Assembly (NCBI GenBank): GCA_903845935.1
Contig: CAIMZI010000027.1
Coordinates: 1-64,000 of the forward strand
Reading direction: 5' to 3'
Source of the DNA: an uncultured beta proteobacterium
GTDB taxonomy: Bacteria; Pseudomonadota; Gammaproteobacteria; Burkholderiales; Burkholderiaceae_C
Length of the DNA: 64,000 bases
Shown here: positions 50,886 to 60,075 of the stretch, in pieces
Layout of the letters: every line of letters starts with the position of its first letter
How positions within the stretch are numbered: position 1 is the stretch's first letter
Translations under genes and position numbers: made by a program
Notes under the pieces: generated by a model
The model's input: only the letters and a program-made list of their open reading frames with translations
The model's database searches: none
Told to the model about the DNA's origin: nothing

Positions 50886-53800
50886 ATGACCGATTTATCC
50901 GCCGAATTCAAGGCGCTTGCCAATTACCGCCCCACCCACAAGGTGCGCTTTGTTACCGCTGCCAGCCTGTTTGACGGGCATGACGCGGCCATCAATATCA
51001 TGCGCCGCATCCTGCAGGGCATGGGAGTCGAGGTGATCCACCTGGGCCACAACCGCAGCGTCGAGGAGGTGGTGACCGCCGCCTTGCAGGAAGACGTGCA
51101 GGGCATTGCCATCAGCTCCTACCAGGGCGGGCATGTGGAGTATTTCAAGTACATGGTGGACCTGCTCAAGGCCCGGGGCGGGGCGCACATCCAGGTGTTT
51201 GGCGGCGGCGGCGGCGTCATCGTGCCACCCGAAATTCGCGAGCTGCACGCCTATGGCGTCTCGCGCATCTACAGCCCCGAAGACGGCCAGAAGATGGGAC
51301 TGCAAGGCATGATTGGCGAGATGGTGATGCGCTGCGACCAGGACATCACTTCCTATGCGCCCAAGAATGTGGACGCCATCCAGGGCCACACGGAAGCCAG
51401 CTGGCGCGCCCTGGCCCAGTTGCTCACCGCCGTGGAAGCCGGCAATGCCGATGCTGTGCTGATGGACACGCTGCGCAGCCAAGCTGCTGCCCGCACCATC
51501 CCTGTGATCGGCATTACCGGCACCGGTGGCGCCGGCAAGTCGTCCCTGACCGACGAGCTGATCCGCCGCCTGCGCCTGGACCAGGACGACAGCCTGCGCA
51601 TTGCCGTGATCTCCATCGACCCGTCGCGCCGCAAGAGCGGTGGCGCGCTCTTGGGTGACCGCATCCGCATGAACGCCATTTCGCCCTGGCAGAACGGCCC
51701 GCGGGTCTTCATGCGCAGCCTGGCCACGCGGGAGTTTGGCTCCGAAATTTCTGCAGCCCTGCCGGACGTGATCCTAGCCTGCAAGGCGGCCGGTTTCGAT
51801 CTGGTCGTGGTGGAAACCTCCGGCATTGGCCAGGGCGATGCAGCCATCGTGCCCTTGGTCGATGTGCCGCTGTATGTGATGACGCCTGAATTTGGCGCGG
51901 CCAGCCAGCTGGAAAAAATCGACATGCTGGACTTTGCCGAGTTTGTCGCCATCAACAAGTTCGACCGCAAGGGTTCGGCAGATGCACTGCGCGATGTGGC
52001 CAAGCAGGTGCAGCGCAACAAGGAAGCCTGGACCCTGCCTCCCGAGCAGATGCCGGTGTTTGGCACCATGGCCGCCCGCTTTAACGACGATGGTGTGACG
52101 GCACTGTATCAGTCCATGCTAGCGCGCCTGCAAGCCCTGGGTCTCAAGACCCTGGAGCAAGGCCTGCTGCCCAAGGTGGACGTGCGCTTTAGCTCGAATC
52201 AGATGCCGGTGGTTCCCGCCGCCCGTACGCGTTACTTGGCCGAGATCAGCGACACGGTGCGCGGCTACAAAGCCAAAGCCCGCGCCCAGGCCACCTTGGC
52301 TCGCGAGATCCAGCAACTGCGCGCCGCAGCAAAGATGCTGGAAGTGGGCAAGCCCGGCAAGGCCCGCGCGTCTGAAGCCGCCATCGATCTGGCCCAGCAG
52401 CGCGAAGCCAATCAGGACCCCGCGGCCCACAAGCTGCTGGTCCAATGGCCGGAAATGCAGAAGGCCTACGCCGGTGACGTGTACGTGGTGAAGATCCGCG
52501 ACAAGGAAATCCGTACCGCGCTCACCAGCAAGTCCTTGAGTGGCACCACCATCCGCAAAGTGGCCCTGCCGCAGTACGAGGACCATGGCGAAATCCTGAA
52601 ATGGCTGATGCTGGACAACGTGCCCGGCAGCTACCCGTATACGGCAGGCACCTTTGCCTTCAAGCGCGAGGGCGAGGACCCCACGCGCATGTTTGCCGGG
52701 GAGGGCGATGCCTTTCGCACCAACAAGCGCTTCAAGCTGCTCAGCTCCGGCATGGCGGCCAAGCGCCTGTCTACCGCCTTTGACTCGGTCACGCTCTACG
52801 GCCACGACCCGGACCGCAGGCCCGACATCTACGGCAAGGTCGGCAACTCCGGCGTATCCATCGCCACCATAGACGATCTGAAGGTGCTGTACGGCGGCTT
52901 TGATTTGTGCAACCCGGCCACCAGCGTCTCGATGACGATCAACGGCCCGGCGCCCAGCATCCTGGCCATGTTCATGAACGCGGCCATCGACCAGAACATC
53001 GAGAAGTTCCAAACCGACAACGGCCGCGAACCCACCGACACCGAAACGAGCAAGATCAAGGAATGGGTGCTGGCCAATGTGCGCGGCACGGTGCAGGCCG
53101 ATATCCTGAAGGAAGACCAGGGCCAGAACACCTGCATCTTCTCCACCGAGTTTTCATTGAAGGTGATGGGCGACATTGCCCAGTACTTTGTGCACCACGA
53201 TGTGCGCAACTTCTACAGCGTCTCGATCAGCGGCTACCACATCGCCGAGGCCGGTGCAAACCCCATCAGCCAGCTGGCCTTTACGCTGTCCAATGGCTTC
53301 ACCTTCGTTGAAGCCTATCTGGCGCGCGGCATGCACATTGATGACTTCGCGCCGAACCTGAGCTTCTTCTTCAGCAACGGCATGGACCCGGAATACACCG
53401 TGATGGGCCGCGTCGCCCGCCGCATCTGGGCCGTGGCCATGAAGGAACGCTATGGCGCCAACGAACGCAGCCAGAAGCTCAAATACCACATCCAGACTTC
53501 CGGGCGCAGCCTGCACGCGCAGGAAATCCAGTTCAACGACATTCGCACCACGCTGCAGGCCCTGATTGCCATTTACGACAACTGCAACAGCCTGCACACC
53601 AACGCGTTTGACGAGGCCATCACCACGCCGACAGAAGACAGCGTGCGCCGTGCCATGGCGATCCAGCTGATCATCAACCGCGAATGGGGTCTGGCCAAGA
53701 ACGAGAACCCGGGGCAGGGCGCCTTCATCATCGAAGAGCTGACCGAACTGGTGGAAGAGGCTGTGCTCAAAGAATTCGAAGCCATTGCCGAGCGCGGCGG

Positions 53801-54182
53801 CGTGCTGGGTGCCATGGAGACCGGCTACCAGCGCGGCAAGATCCAGGACGAGAGCATGACCTACGAAATGCTCAAGCACACCGGCGAGCTACCCATCATC
53901 GGCGTCAACACCTTCCGCAACCCGCACGGCGACCAGGTGCAGGACAAGCTGGAACTGGCCCGCTCCACCGACGAGGAAAAGCAAAGCCAGCTGCGTCGCC
54001 TGGAAGACTTCCATGCCCGCAATGCGGACAAGGCCCCGGCCATGCTCAAGACCTTGCAAAAGGCCGTGATCGAAAACCAGAACGTGTTCGAGGTGCTGAT
54101 GGACGCAGTGCGGGTTTGTTCACTAGGCCAGATCACCAACGCATTGTTTGAGGTGGGTGGGCAGTACCGGCGCAATATGTAA
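50886..54182 (+). CDS. icmF: Fused isobutyryl-CoA mutase (IcmF)
   Basis: A 1098-residue enzyme that joins all parts of an adenosylcobalamin mutase in one chain and interconverts isobutyryl-CoA and butyryl-CoA (or related acyl-CoAs). The N-terminal B12-binding domain has [11 protein letters not shown] with the axial His. The middle MeaB-type GTPase chaperone has Walker [30 protein letters not shown] and NKFDRKG. The C-terminal mutase TIM barrel includes [19 protein letters not shown] and [30 protein letters not shown] precedes the ATG. It is a single-gene unit behind a palindrome. Confidence 0.97.
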   Translation: MTDLSAEFKALANYRPTHKVRFVTAASLFDGHDAAINIMRRILQGMGVEVIHLGHNRSVEEVVTAALQEDVQGIAISSYQGGHVEYFKYMVDLLKARGGAHIQVFGGGGGVIVPPEIRELHAYGVSRIYSPEDGQKMGLQGMIGEMVMRCDQDITSYAPKNVDAIQGHTEASWRALAQLLTAVEAGNADAVLMDTLRSQAAARTIPVIGITGTGGAGKSSLTDELIRRLRLDQDDSLRIAVISIDPSRRKSGGALLGDRIRMNAISPWQNGPRVFMRSLATREFGSEISAALPDVILACKAAGFDLVVVETSGIGQGDAAIVPLVDVPLYVMTPEFGAASQLEKIDMLDFAEFVAINKFDRKGSADALRDVAKQVQRNKEAWTLPPEQMPVFGTMAARFNDDGVTALYQSMLARLQALGLKTLEQGLLPKVDVRFSSNQMPVVPAARTRYLAEISDTVRGYKAKARAQATLAREIQQLRAAAKMLEVGKPGKARASEAAIDLAQQREANQDPAAHKLLVQWPEMQKAYAGDVYVVKIRDKEIRTALTSKSLSGTTIRKVALPQYEDHGEILKWLMLDNVPGSYPYTAGTFAFKREGEDPTRMFAGEGDAFRTNKRFKLLSSGMAAKRLSTAFDSVTLYGHDPDRRPDIYGKVGNSGVSIATIDDLKVLYGGFDLCNPATSVSMTINGPAPSILAMFMNAAIDQNIEKFQTDNGREPTDTETSKIKEWVLANVRGTVQADILKEDQGQNTCIFSTEFSLKVMGDIAQYFVHHDVRNFYSVSISGYHIAEAGANPISQLAFTLSNGFTFVEAYLARGMHIDDFAPNLSFFFSNGMDPEYTVMGRVARRIWAVAMKERYGANERSQKLKYHIQTSGRSLHAQEIQFNDIRTTLQALIAIYDNCNSLHTNAFDEAITTPTEDSVRRAMAIQLIINREWGLAKNENPGQGAFIIEELTELVEEAVLKEFEAIAERGGVLGAMETGYQRGKIQDESMTYEMLKHTGELPIIGVNTFRNPHGDQVQDKLELARSTDEEKQSQLRRLEDFHARNADKAPAMLKTLQKAVIENQNVFEVLMDAVRVCSLGQITNALFEVGGQYRRNM

Positions 54183-54186
54183 GGCG

Positions 54187-55368
54187 TCAAGCCGCTTGGG
54201 AGCGCAGGCTTTGCAGTTCGTCTACCAGCGCGCGCAGCCCGATGGCTTGAACCTCATCGCCCAGGGGATAGCTGTCCGACCCGCCATGCACCATCCAGCG
54301 TTTGGCGGGCTTCAAGTCCTCGCAGGCGGAATAAAAGCCGCGGCGGGGTTTGCTGGCTGCGCCCCTTTTGATTTCGATGGCCCATAAGCCAAGCCCGGGC
54401 ATGTCCAGCAGCAAATCGATTTCTGCGCCATTGCTGCTGCGGTAGAAGCCGTTGGCGGTATTGAGTGGTGCGACGTTGAGCAAGTTTTCCACCACGAAGC
54501 CTTCCCAACTGTTTCCCAATACGGGGTGTGACAACAGGGCCTCGTGGGATGTAACACCGAGCAGTGCATGTACCAAGCCACTGTCGCGCACATACAGCTT
54601 GGGTGACTTCACTAGGCGCTTGCCCAGGTTGCTGTGCCAAGGCTGCAAGCGGCGCAGCAGCATCAGGTCGACCAGCATGTCTAGATAGCGGTGTACGGTC
54701 TTGGCATCGATCATCAGGTTCTTTCCGAGCTGCGCCACATCCAGCAAGCCGCCCTGCTGGTGTGCCAACATGGTCCACAAACGGCGCAGCGTTTCCGAGG
54801 GAATGCGTGTACCGTAGCTGGGGATATCCCGTTCCAAATAGGTGCTGATCAGGTTCTGACGCCAGACCAAGCTCTTGGCATCGCTGCGAGCCAAAAAACT
54901 GTTGGGAAAACCGCCACGCAGCCACACCAGGTCTTGCTGCTGGGCACCCAGTTCCAGCGCCTGCAACGGGGGCAGCTCCAGATAGGCGATGCGTCCTGCC
55001 AGGCTCTCGCTGGACTGGCGCAACAATTCGCCCGAGGCCGAACCCAGCAACAAGAAGCGGCCGTTGGCCACCCCTTGGCGTCGGCCACTATCGATGCTGC
55101 CGCGCAGCACCTGGAACAGGGCCGGCATTTGCTGCACTTCGTCCAGAATGACCAGATGGTTTTCGTGCAGCGACAGGTAAGCCTCCGGTGCGGTCAGCCG
55201 CTGCCGGTCGTTGGGGCTTTCCAGATCCAGATACAGACTGTTTTTTTGCTGTTCGCGCACCTGGTGGGCCAGTGTGGTCTTGCCCGCCTGGCGCGGGCCG
55301 AGCAAGGCAACGGCGGGAAAGTCAGTCAGCGCTTCCTGAACCAAGGGGTACAAATGGCGTTCAATCAT
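54187..55368 (-). CDS. AAA ATPase with DUF4143 domain
   Basis: A 393-residue P-loop ATPase. The N-terminal half has Walker A GPRQAGKTTLAHQ and Walker B HLVILDEVQQMP with the family's following LGSASGELL. The C-terminal DUF4143 domain has a small helical part and a nuclease-like core (WEGFVVENLL; EIDLLLDMPGLGLWAIEIKRG) with the Glu/Asp-Ile-Lys arrangement. Such proteins are widespread, often on mobile or accessory DNA, and their role is unclear. The region just upstream is unusually AT-rich (for example TATAAGGATTACGATACTATAAT). Confidence 0.93.
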   Translation of the reverse strand: MIERHLYPLVQEALTDFPAVALLGPRQAGKTTLAHQVREQQKNSLYLDLESPNDRQRLTAPEAYLSLHENHLVILDEVQQMPALFQVLRGSIDSGRRQGVANGRFLLLGSASGELLRQSSESLAGRIAYLELPPLQALELGAQQQDLVWLRGGFPNSFLARSDAKSLVWRQNLISTYLERDIPSYGTRIPSETLRRLWTMLAHQQGGLLDVAQLGKNLMIDAKTVHRYLDMLVDLMLLRRLQPWHSNLGKRLVKSPKLYVRDSGLVHALLGVTSHEALLSHPVLGNSWEGFVVENLLNVAPLNTANGFYRSSNGAEIDLLLDMPGLGLWAIEIKRGAASKPRRGFYSACEDLKPAKRWMVHGGSDSYPLGDEVQAIGLRALVDELQSLRSQAA

Positions 55369-55438
55369 CAATGTATTATAAGGATTACGATACTATAATT
55401 GCATGGTTATTTCAACTGAGCTTTGCGTCAGAGGCGTT

Positions 55439-56197
55439 CTATTGCGCGGCCTTGGTTAGCACCACCTTCTGGTACAGTCCGCCAAAATAGGTCTGCTTCT
55501 CGACCTTGGCAAGGGCCGCACCCTCGGGTAGCCAAGTGGTGATCGCGTTATTCCACACATCCATGGCGAAGGGCTCCAGCGTGGTGAGCACCGGCACCAT
55601 CAGGTAGCGAAACGGGTTCCAGGACTTTGGCTTGTGGTAGTCCACAAAAATCAGCTTGCCGCCCGGCTTGGTCACGCGCAGGGCCTGGGCCACCGTCTTG
55701 CGCCGCACATCGGTGGGCATTTCATGCAGCAGAAAAAACACCACCACATCCTCAAAGCTGCCATCTTCAAAGTGCAGGTCGGAGGAGTCCTGCAGCAGGG
55801 CGTTCACGCGGCTCGGGTCGGCGCCGGCGAGCTTGAGCTTGGCATGCAGGTTGTTGATCTGGATGGGGGCCACATCGATCACGGAAATGCTGCCCTTGGG
55901 GCCCAGGCGGCGCACCAGGTGTTCGGTGAAGTCGCCATAGACGCAGGCCACCTGCAGCACGCGCCCGTTGATCACCGCACCCATTTCCTGCAGGGCGGCA
56001 TCACGCAGGCGCGCGAAGTTTCCCCACAAAATCAGGTTGACCAGCCACTGGCGCTCGAAGATGTGAACGGCGCGCGGGTGCAGATAGGCCCACCAGTAGG
56101 TGTTTTGCAAATACGCAGGGATGGGCGCGAGCGGGCGCAGGCTGAGAATTTGTGAGGCTTGCGGCTCTAGGCCACTTGAGGATGGATGTGAACTCAA
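55439..56197 (-). CDS. rquA: RquA, rhodoquinone biosynthesis methyltransferase-like enzyme
   Basis: A 252-residue protein with a class I SAM methyltransferase fold. The RquA signature YLQNTYWWAYLHPRAVHIFERQWLVNLILWGNF is present near residues 29-61. SAM motif I is the unusual VACVYGDFTEHL rather than the normal DxGxGxG, as in RquA. It is required to convert ubiquinone to rhodoquinone, the low-potential quinone used for fumarate reduction without oxygen. Rhodoquinone is found in Rhodoferax and some other betaproteobacteria, which fits the guess at the organism. Confidence 0.92.
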   Translation of the reverse strand: MSSHPSSSGLEPQASQILSLRPLAPIPAYLQNTYWWAYLHPRAVHIFERQWLVNLILWGNFARLRDAALQEMGAVINGRVLQVACVYGDFTEHLVRRLGPKGSISVIDVAPIQINNLHAKLKLAGADPSRVNALLQDSSDLHFEDGSFEDVVVFFLLHEMPTDVRRKTVAQALRVTKPGGKLIFVDYHKPKSWNPFRYLMVPVLTTLEPFAMDVWNNAITTWLPEGAALAKVEKQTYFGGLYQKVVLTKAAQ

Positions 56198-56373
56198 AGA
56201 TAAACCTTCAATACCGGATCCTGCCAGTATTCCATAAACCGTGGGGACGTTTCTTGCTCGCTGCGGCAGTGGCTTGCCAAGCTGTCAAAATCGAAGCTCC
56301 AAAGAACCCCGGCTGACCGCCCACTCCAATTCGACGCCATGCACCCGCTTTCCGATTTTCCCATCACCCACAA

Positions 56374-57387
56374 ATGGCCCGCACCCAAGCCATTTCCGAG
56401 GGCAGTGGCTTGAGGCCGCAGCCTCGCGTCAAACCCTCGGCCTGGGGCGGTTTGCTGCTGCTGGTGGTGGCCATGGCCTGCTTTGTGGTGCTCGACACCA
56501 CCACCAAGCGAGTCACGGTCGAGGTGCCGATGTTGATGGCCCTGTGGGTGCTATTCGTGGTGCAGGCGTTGGTCACCGGCGGCTATGTGCTGGTGGTGCG
56601 TGGTGGGGCCAGCCTCAAGACGACTCATCCGGGCCTGCATCTGGCGCGCGGCGGCCTGCTGTTGGTGGTGCAAATGCTGGCCTTCTTCAGTCTGAAATAT
56701 CTGCCTGTGGGCGAGTACACCGCGCTGGCCATGACCACGCCGCTGGTGGTGACCCTGCTGGCCACGCGCTTTCTGGGCGAGCATGTGTCGCCCATGCGCT
56801 TGGTGCTGGTGGCGCTCGGCCTGGTCAGCACCCTGGTCATCGTGCGTCCGGGTAGCAACGCGATCGGCTGGGCCATGCTGCTGCCGCTGGGCCTGGTGCT
56901 GTTCAATGCGGCCTATCAGCTATTGACGAGCAGAATGGCGCGCACCGAAGACGCGCTCAGCACGGTGTTCTACACCTGCAGCACCGCCTTGATTCTCTCC
57001 AGCCTGCCCCTGGTCTGGGTGTGGCAGCCAGTGGACTCCCTGAACCTGTGGCTGGGTCTGCTGCTGATGGGCGTGGCCGCCGCCTGCGGCAACCTGTTTT
57101 TTATCCTGGCCTTCGAGCGCGCCCCGGCCGCTACGCTGATGCCGTATATGTATTTGCAGATTGGTTTTGGCATCCTGGGCGGCTGGCTGGTGTTCGACCA
57201 CATGCCCGACTTCTGGGCCCTGGTGGGCATGGGCATGATTGCCGCCTGCGGTGTGGCCGGTGGCTTGCTCACCCTGTACGAGACGCGCAAGCGGCAACAC
57301 GAACTGGAGGTAGACAGGACCCGGGACGACGTGACAGGCAACGCCGTTTTGGTCCCCCGCCCAGCGGGCTCCACCGCACTGCGCTGA
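56374..57387 (+). CDS. DMT-family (EamA) transporter
   Basis: A 337-residue inner-membrane transporter with about ten hydrophobic helices arranged as two EamA repeats. The first starts LLLLVVAMACFVVLDTTTKRV, and the second includes LLMGVAAACGNLFFILAFERAPAATLMPYMYLQIGFGILGGWLVF. Members export amino acids, nucleobases or other metabolites. Substrate is unknown. The N-terminal 25 residues and the last 30 are polar and variable. It is divergent from rquA. Confidence 0.93.
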   Translation: MARTQAISEGSGLRPQPRVKPSAWGGLLLLVVAMACFVVLDTTTKRVTVEVPMLMALWVLFVVQALVTGGYVLVVRGGASLKTTHPGLHLARGGLLLVVQMLAFFSLKYLPVGEYTALAMTTPLVVTLLATRFLGEHVSPMRLVLVALGLVSTLVIVRPGSNAIGWAMLLPLGLVLFNAAYQLLTSRMARTEDALSTVFYTCSTALILSSLPLVWVWQPVDSLNLWLGLLLMGVAAACGNLFFILAFERAPAATLMPYMYLQIGFGILGGWLVFDHMPDFWALVGMGMIAACGVAGGLLTLYETRKRQHELEVDRTRDDVTGNAVLVPRPAGSTALR

Positions 57388-57390
57388 GCA

Positions 57391-58311
57391 TCATGCGGGG
57401 CTTGCGGGCTGCGCGGCTTGCAGCGTTTGCATATGCTCACAAATCGCGCCCGGCGTGGTCACCCAGATGGTGCCCGCATCGCGTGCGATGGCAATGTGCC
57501 GCAGCGCGCGGCGCAGATGGCGCAGGCGGTAGGGCTGGCCGACGATGTAGGGGTGCAGCGCAATGCCCATCACCAGGCTTTGTTGCTTGCTTTGATTCAG
57601 CATCTCGTCGAAGTTGTCTATCACCATGTCGGCAAAGGCGCTGCCGTCGAGGTGCCTGCCCATGATCATCGGGATGTCGTTGAGCTCTTGCGGGTAGGGG
57701 ATGGACCAGAGCGCCCGGCCGCTGCGTGTCTGCATCTGCATCGGTTGGTCGTCGTGCGCCCAGTTGAGCGTGTAGCCATAGCCCTCTTCGGACAGCAGGT
57801 CGGGCGTGGCGCGGCTCTCCGATATCCACGGTGACAGCCAGCCTGCGGGCGGCTTGCCCTGCAGCTGTTCGATGCGCGCGCGGCATCCGGCCAGCAGTTC
57901 GCGTTCCTGTTCCTCGGTGTAATCGGACTGGCGGAAGGAGTTGCTGTGGCCGTGGCCCACCAGCTCGTCACCACGGGCCATCACCGCCTGCAGCAGATCC
58001 GGGCAATGCTCCATCAGCGCGGTGTTGATCAGCGCGGCTGTGGGCAGGCAGAGTTGGTCAAACAGCTCCAGGCAGCGCCAAGCGCCCACGCGGTTGCCGT
58101 ACTCGCGCCAGCTGTAGTTCAACACATCGGGCTGGGGCGAGGCCGGGCCAATGCCTGCGCCCAGGCCCTCGCCAAAGGCAAAGTGCTCCAGGTTAAAGCC
58201 GATGTAGACCGCCAGTCGTTTGCCATCCGGCCAGCGGAAGTCCGGGCGCTGCGTGATAGCGCTGTAGGCAAAGCGGCCGCTGTCGGGGATGGACGGGAAG
58301 GTCATGGTCAT
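57391..58311 (-). CDS. Polysaccharide deacetylase/allantoinase-like (PuuE-type) hydrolase
   Basis: A 306-residue NodB-fold hydrolase in the PuuE-like group. Visible features are RFAYSAITQRPDFRWPDGKRLAVYIGFNLEHFAFGEG, YSWREYGNRVGAWRCLELFD, ELVGHGHSNSFRQSDYTEEQE with metal His residues, and ALHPYIVGQPYRLRHLRRALRHI. Such enzymes open the ring of allantoin or act on related amide substrates; true polysaccharide substrates are unlikely. It lies close to a polyamine-type importer and a hydantoin-racemase-like gene, pointing to breakdown of a cyclic nitrogen compound. Confidence 0.85.
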   Translation of the reverse strand: MTMTFPSIPDSGRFAYSAITQRPDFRWPDGKRLAVYIGFNLEHFAFGEGLGAGIGPASPQPDVLNYSWREYGNRVGAWRCLELFDQLCLPTAALINTALMEHCPDLLQAVMARGDELVGHGHSNSFRQSDYTEEQERELLAGCRARIEQLQGKPPAGWLSPWISESRATPDLLSEEGYGYTLNWAHDDQPMQMQTRSGRALWSIPYPQELNDIPMIMGRHLDGSAFADMVIDNFDEMLNQSKQQSLVMGIALHPYIVGQPYRLRHLRRALRHIAIARDAGTIWVTTPGAICEHMQTLQAAQPASPA

Positions 58312-58313
58312 GT

Positions 58314-58727
58314 CTAGAACACCGCCAACCCGGCGCGCACCAGCATCCATTCGGCGCTGTCGTTCCACACATCCATCTTCACAATCTTGCCCTGCTTCAC
58401 TACATAGCGGTCCACATAGCGGTTGCCCTCGAACGGCGTGCCGTCCAGCCACTCGCCATAGAGTGTGCCGATGTTGTAGACGGTGGCCTCCTCATCGGTG
58501 GCCCCGGCCACCAGGTCGGTCTGCTCAAAGCGCTTCTTCACCCACCTGTAACGCCCGGCGTTGAAGGCGCTGGTCTCCGACGGGTCGCGCATGGGCCGGC
58601 CCCCGGTGAAGCGGATGCGCAGCTCGGGCGAGGTGAAGGCGCGTGCGCCCACCGGGTCCGGGATCATGACGATGCGCAGAAATTCCTCCACGATTTCCTT
58701 GGGGCCGGGGCTTGTATCGGGGGTCAT
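58314..58727 (-). CDS. SnoaL/NTF2-like protein
   Basis: A 137-residue protein with the NTF2-like pattern: N-terminal helix KEIVEEFLRIVMIPDP, strand and loop AFTSPELRIRFTGGRPM, and the C-terminal strands YGEWLDGTPFEGNRYVDRYVVKQGKIVKMDVWND. Members are small isomerases, dehydratases or binding proteins. It is almost contiguous with the PuuE-like gene (stop to start two bases), so the two are co-transcribed. The start at 58727 is chosen over the longer track start. Confidence 0.85.
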   Translation of the reverse strand: MTPDTSPGPKEIVEEFLRIVMIPDPVGARAFTSPELRIRFTGGRPMRDPSETSAFNAGRYRWVKKRFEQTDLVAGATDEEATVYNIGTLYGEWLDGTPFEGNRYVDRYVVKQGKIVKMDVWNDSAEWMLVRAGLAVF

Positions 58728-58904
58728 GCTGTTCCTTATTTGTATATATGGGGGCCTGCCCTGCGCGCAAATGCGCCGCTGGCCCTGCACTGCTTCCAAG
58801 CAGTTTTTGTTCCAGGGCGACATGCACCTTTGCATCACCCAGTGCACTGTTTTGCGCGCAATCCATGCCGCAGCATGATGCGTGCCGCACAAGGCCAGTG
58901 CATT

Positions 58905-58935
58905 TTGCATACAGTCCGTGCGCGGATTGCATACA
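58905..58935. promoter_or_regulatory. Tandem TTGCATACA repeats (candidate GntR operator)
   Basis: TTGCATACA occurs at 58905-58913 and again at 58927-58935, 22 bases apart, two helical turns, just upstream of the ABC importer gene. The operon ends in a GntR/FCD regulator, whose relatives bind short AT-rich sites such as TTGTATACAA. Pairing is inferred. Confidence 0.55.
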
Positions 58936-58941
58936 AAACGC

Positions 58942-58956
58942 TGGCACGGCGTTTGC
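58942..58956 (+). promoter_or_regulatory. Sigma-54-like -24/-12 element before the ABC importer
   Basis: TGGCAC-N5-TTGC, a perfect consensus match. It sits so close to the gene that the transcript would start near 58968, after the first ATG at 58960 and only about four bases before the second at 58972. It may be a chance match or imply a nearly leaderless message. Confidence 0.4.
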
Positions 58957-58959
58957 GTA

Positions 58960-60009
58960 ATGAATGAGCATATGAACGCAGTCGCCTCACCCTCCAGTGC
59001 CATTGAAGTTGTTGGCTTGACCAAGCGCTACGGCGCGGGCAAGCCGGCCGTGGACAACATCAACCTGCGAATTGCCAGCGGCAGCTACTGCTGCCTGCTC
59101 GGGCCTTCGGGCTGCGGCAAGAGCACCACGCTGCGCATGATCGCCGGCCATGAATCGGTGAGCAGCGGCGACGTGCTGCTGGAGAACCGCAACATCACCG
59201 GCCTGCCCGCCGCCGAGCGCGGCACGGCCATGATGTTCCAGAGTTTTGCGCTGTTTCCGCACCTGAGCGCACTGGACAACGTGGCCTTCAGTTTGAAGAT
59301 GAAGGGCGTGGCCAAGACCGAGCGGCAGGCAAAAGCGCAGGACCTGCTGGAGCGCGTGGCCATGGGCCATCTGGCTGCCCGCAAGCCAGGTGAGTTGTCC
59401 GGCGGCCAGCAACAGCGCGTGGCTCTGGCGCGCGCCCTGATTACGCAACCCAAGGCGCTGCTGCTCGATGAGCCGCTCTCCGCCCTCGATCCTTTTTTGC
59501 GCATCCAGATGCGCGCCGAGCTGCGCCGCTGGCAAAAGGAACTGGGCCTGACCTTCATCCACGTGACCCACTCGCAGGAAGAGGCGATGGCCCTGGCCGA
59601 CACCATGGTGGTGATGAACCACGGAATAATTGAACAAAGCGGCTCGCCGCACACCGTCTACAACCGGCCGCTGAATGAATTTGTGGCGCGTTTCATGGGC
59701 GGCCACAACGTGATTGAAACCCCCGCCGGCAAGATCGGCGTGCGCACCGACCAGACCCGCATTGTCCGCGCCGATGCGCCCGAGATTGCCGGCCTGCCCA
59801 GCATCGCCGCTGTGGTCACGGATGTGGAATACCAGGGCACCTATGTGCTGCTGGGCCTGCAAAACCCGGCATCTACGCACGCCGTGGTCAGCAGCGCCGA
59901 ATACTCCGTCATGTTGTCCGAAAGTCAGTTTGCAGCAACGCCCTTTACCGTGGGCGACAGCGTGCAGCTGGCCTGGACGCCCGCATCGGCCCACGCCCTG
60001 CAGGCCTGA
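58960..60009 (+). CDS. ABC transporter ATP-binding protein (PotA-like)
   Basis: A 349-residue ATPase of a polyamine/opine/iron-type importer. Walker A GPSGCGKST, Q loop FQSFALFPHLSALDNVAF, signature LSGGQQQRVALARAL, Walker B ALLLDEPLSALD and switch His VTHSQEEA are all present. A C-terminal TOBE-like domain follows residue 240. The start at 58960 is the first ATG; 58972 is an alternative. It heads the importer operon (ATPase, binding protein, two permeases, regulator). Confidence 0.95.
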   Translation: MNEHMNAVASPSSAIEVVGLTKRYGAGKPAVDNINLRIASGSYCCLLGPSGCGKSTTLRMIAGHESVSSGDVLLENRNITGLPAAERGTAMMFQSFALFPHLSALDNVAFSLKMKGVAKTERQAKAQDLLERVAMGHLAARKPGELSGGQQQRVALARALITQPKALLLDEPLSALDPFLRIQMRAELRRWQKELGLTFIHVTHSQEEAMALADTMVVMNHGIIEQSGSPHTVYNRPLNEFVARFMGGHNVIETPAGKIGVRTDQTRIVRADAPEIAGLPSIAAVVTDVEYQGTYVLLGLQNPASTHAVVSSAEYSVMLSESQFAATPFTVGDSVQLAWTPASAHALQA

Positions 60010-60075
60010 GCCGCCCCCATTCCCCCACCCCCACCCTTCGCAAGAAGTTTCACCAGCCCCTAAGGAGTTCCTCCC

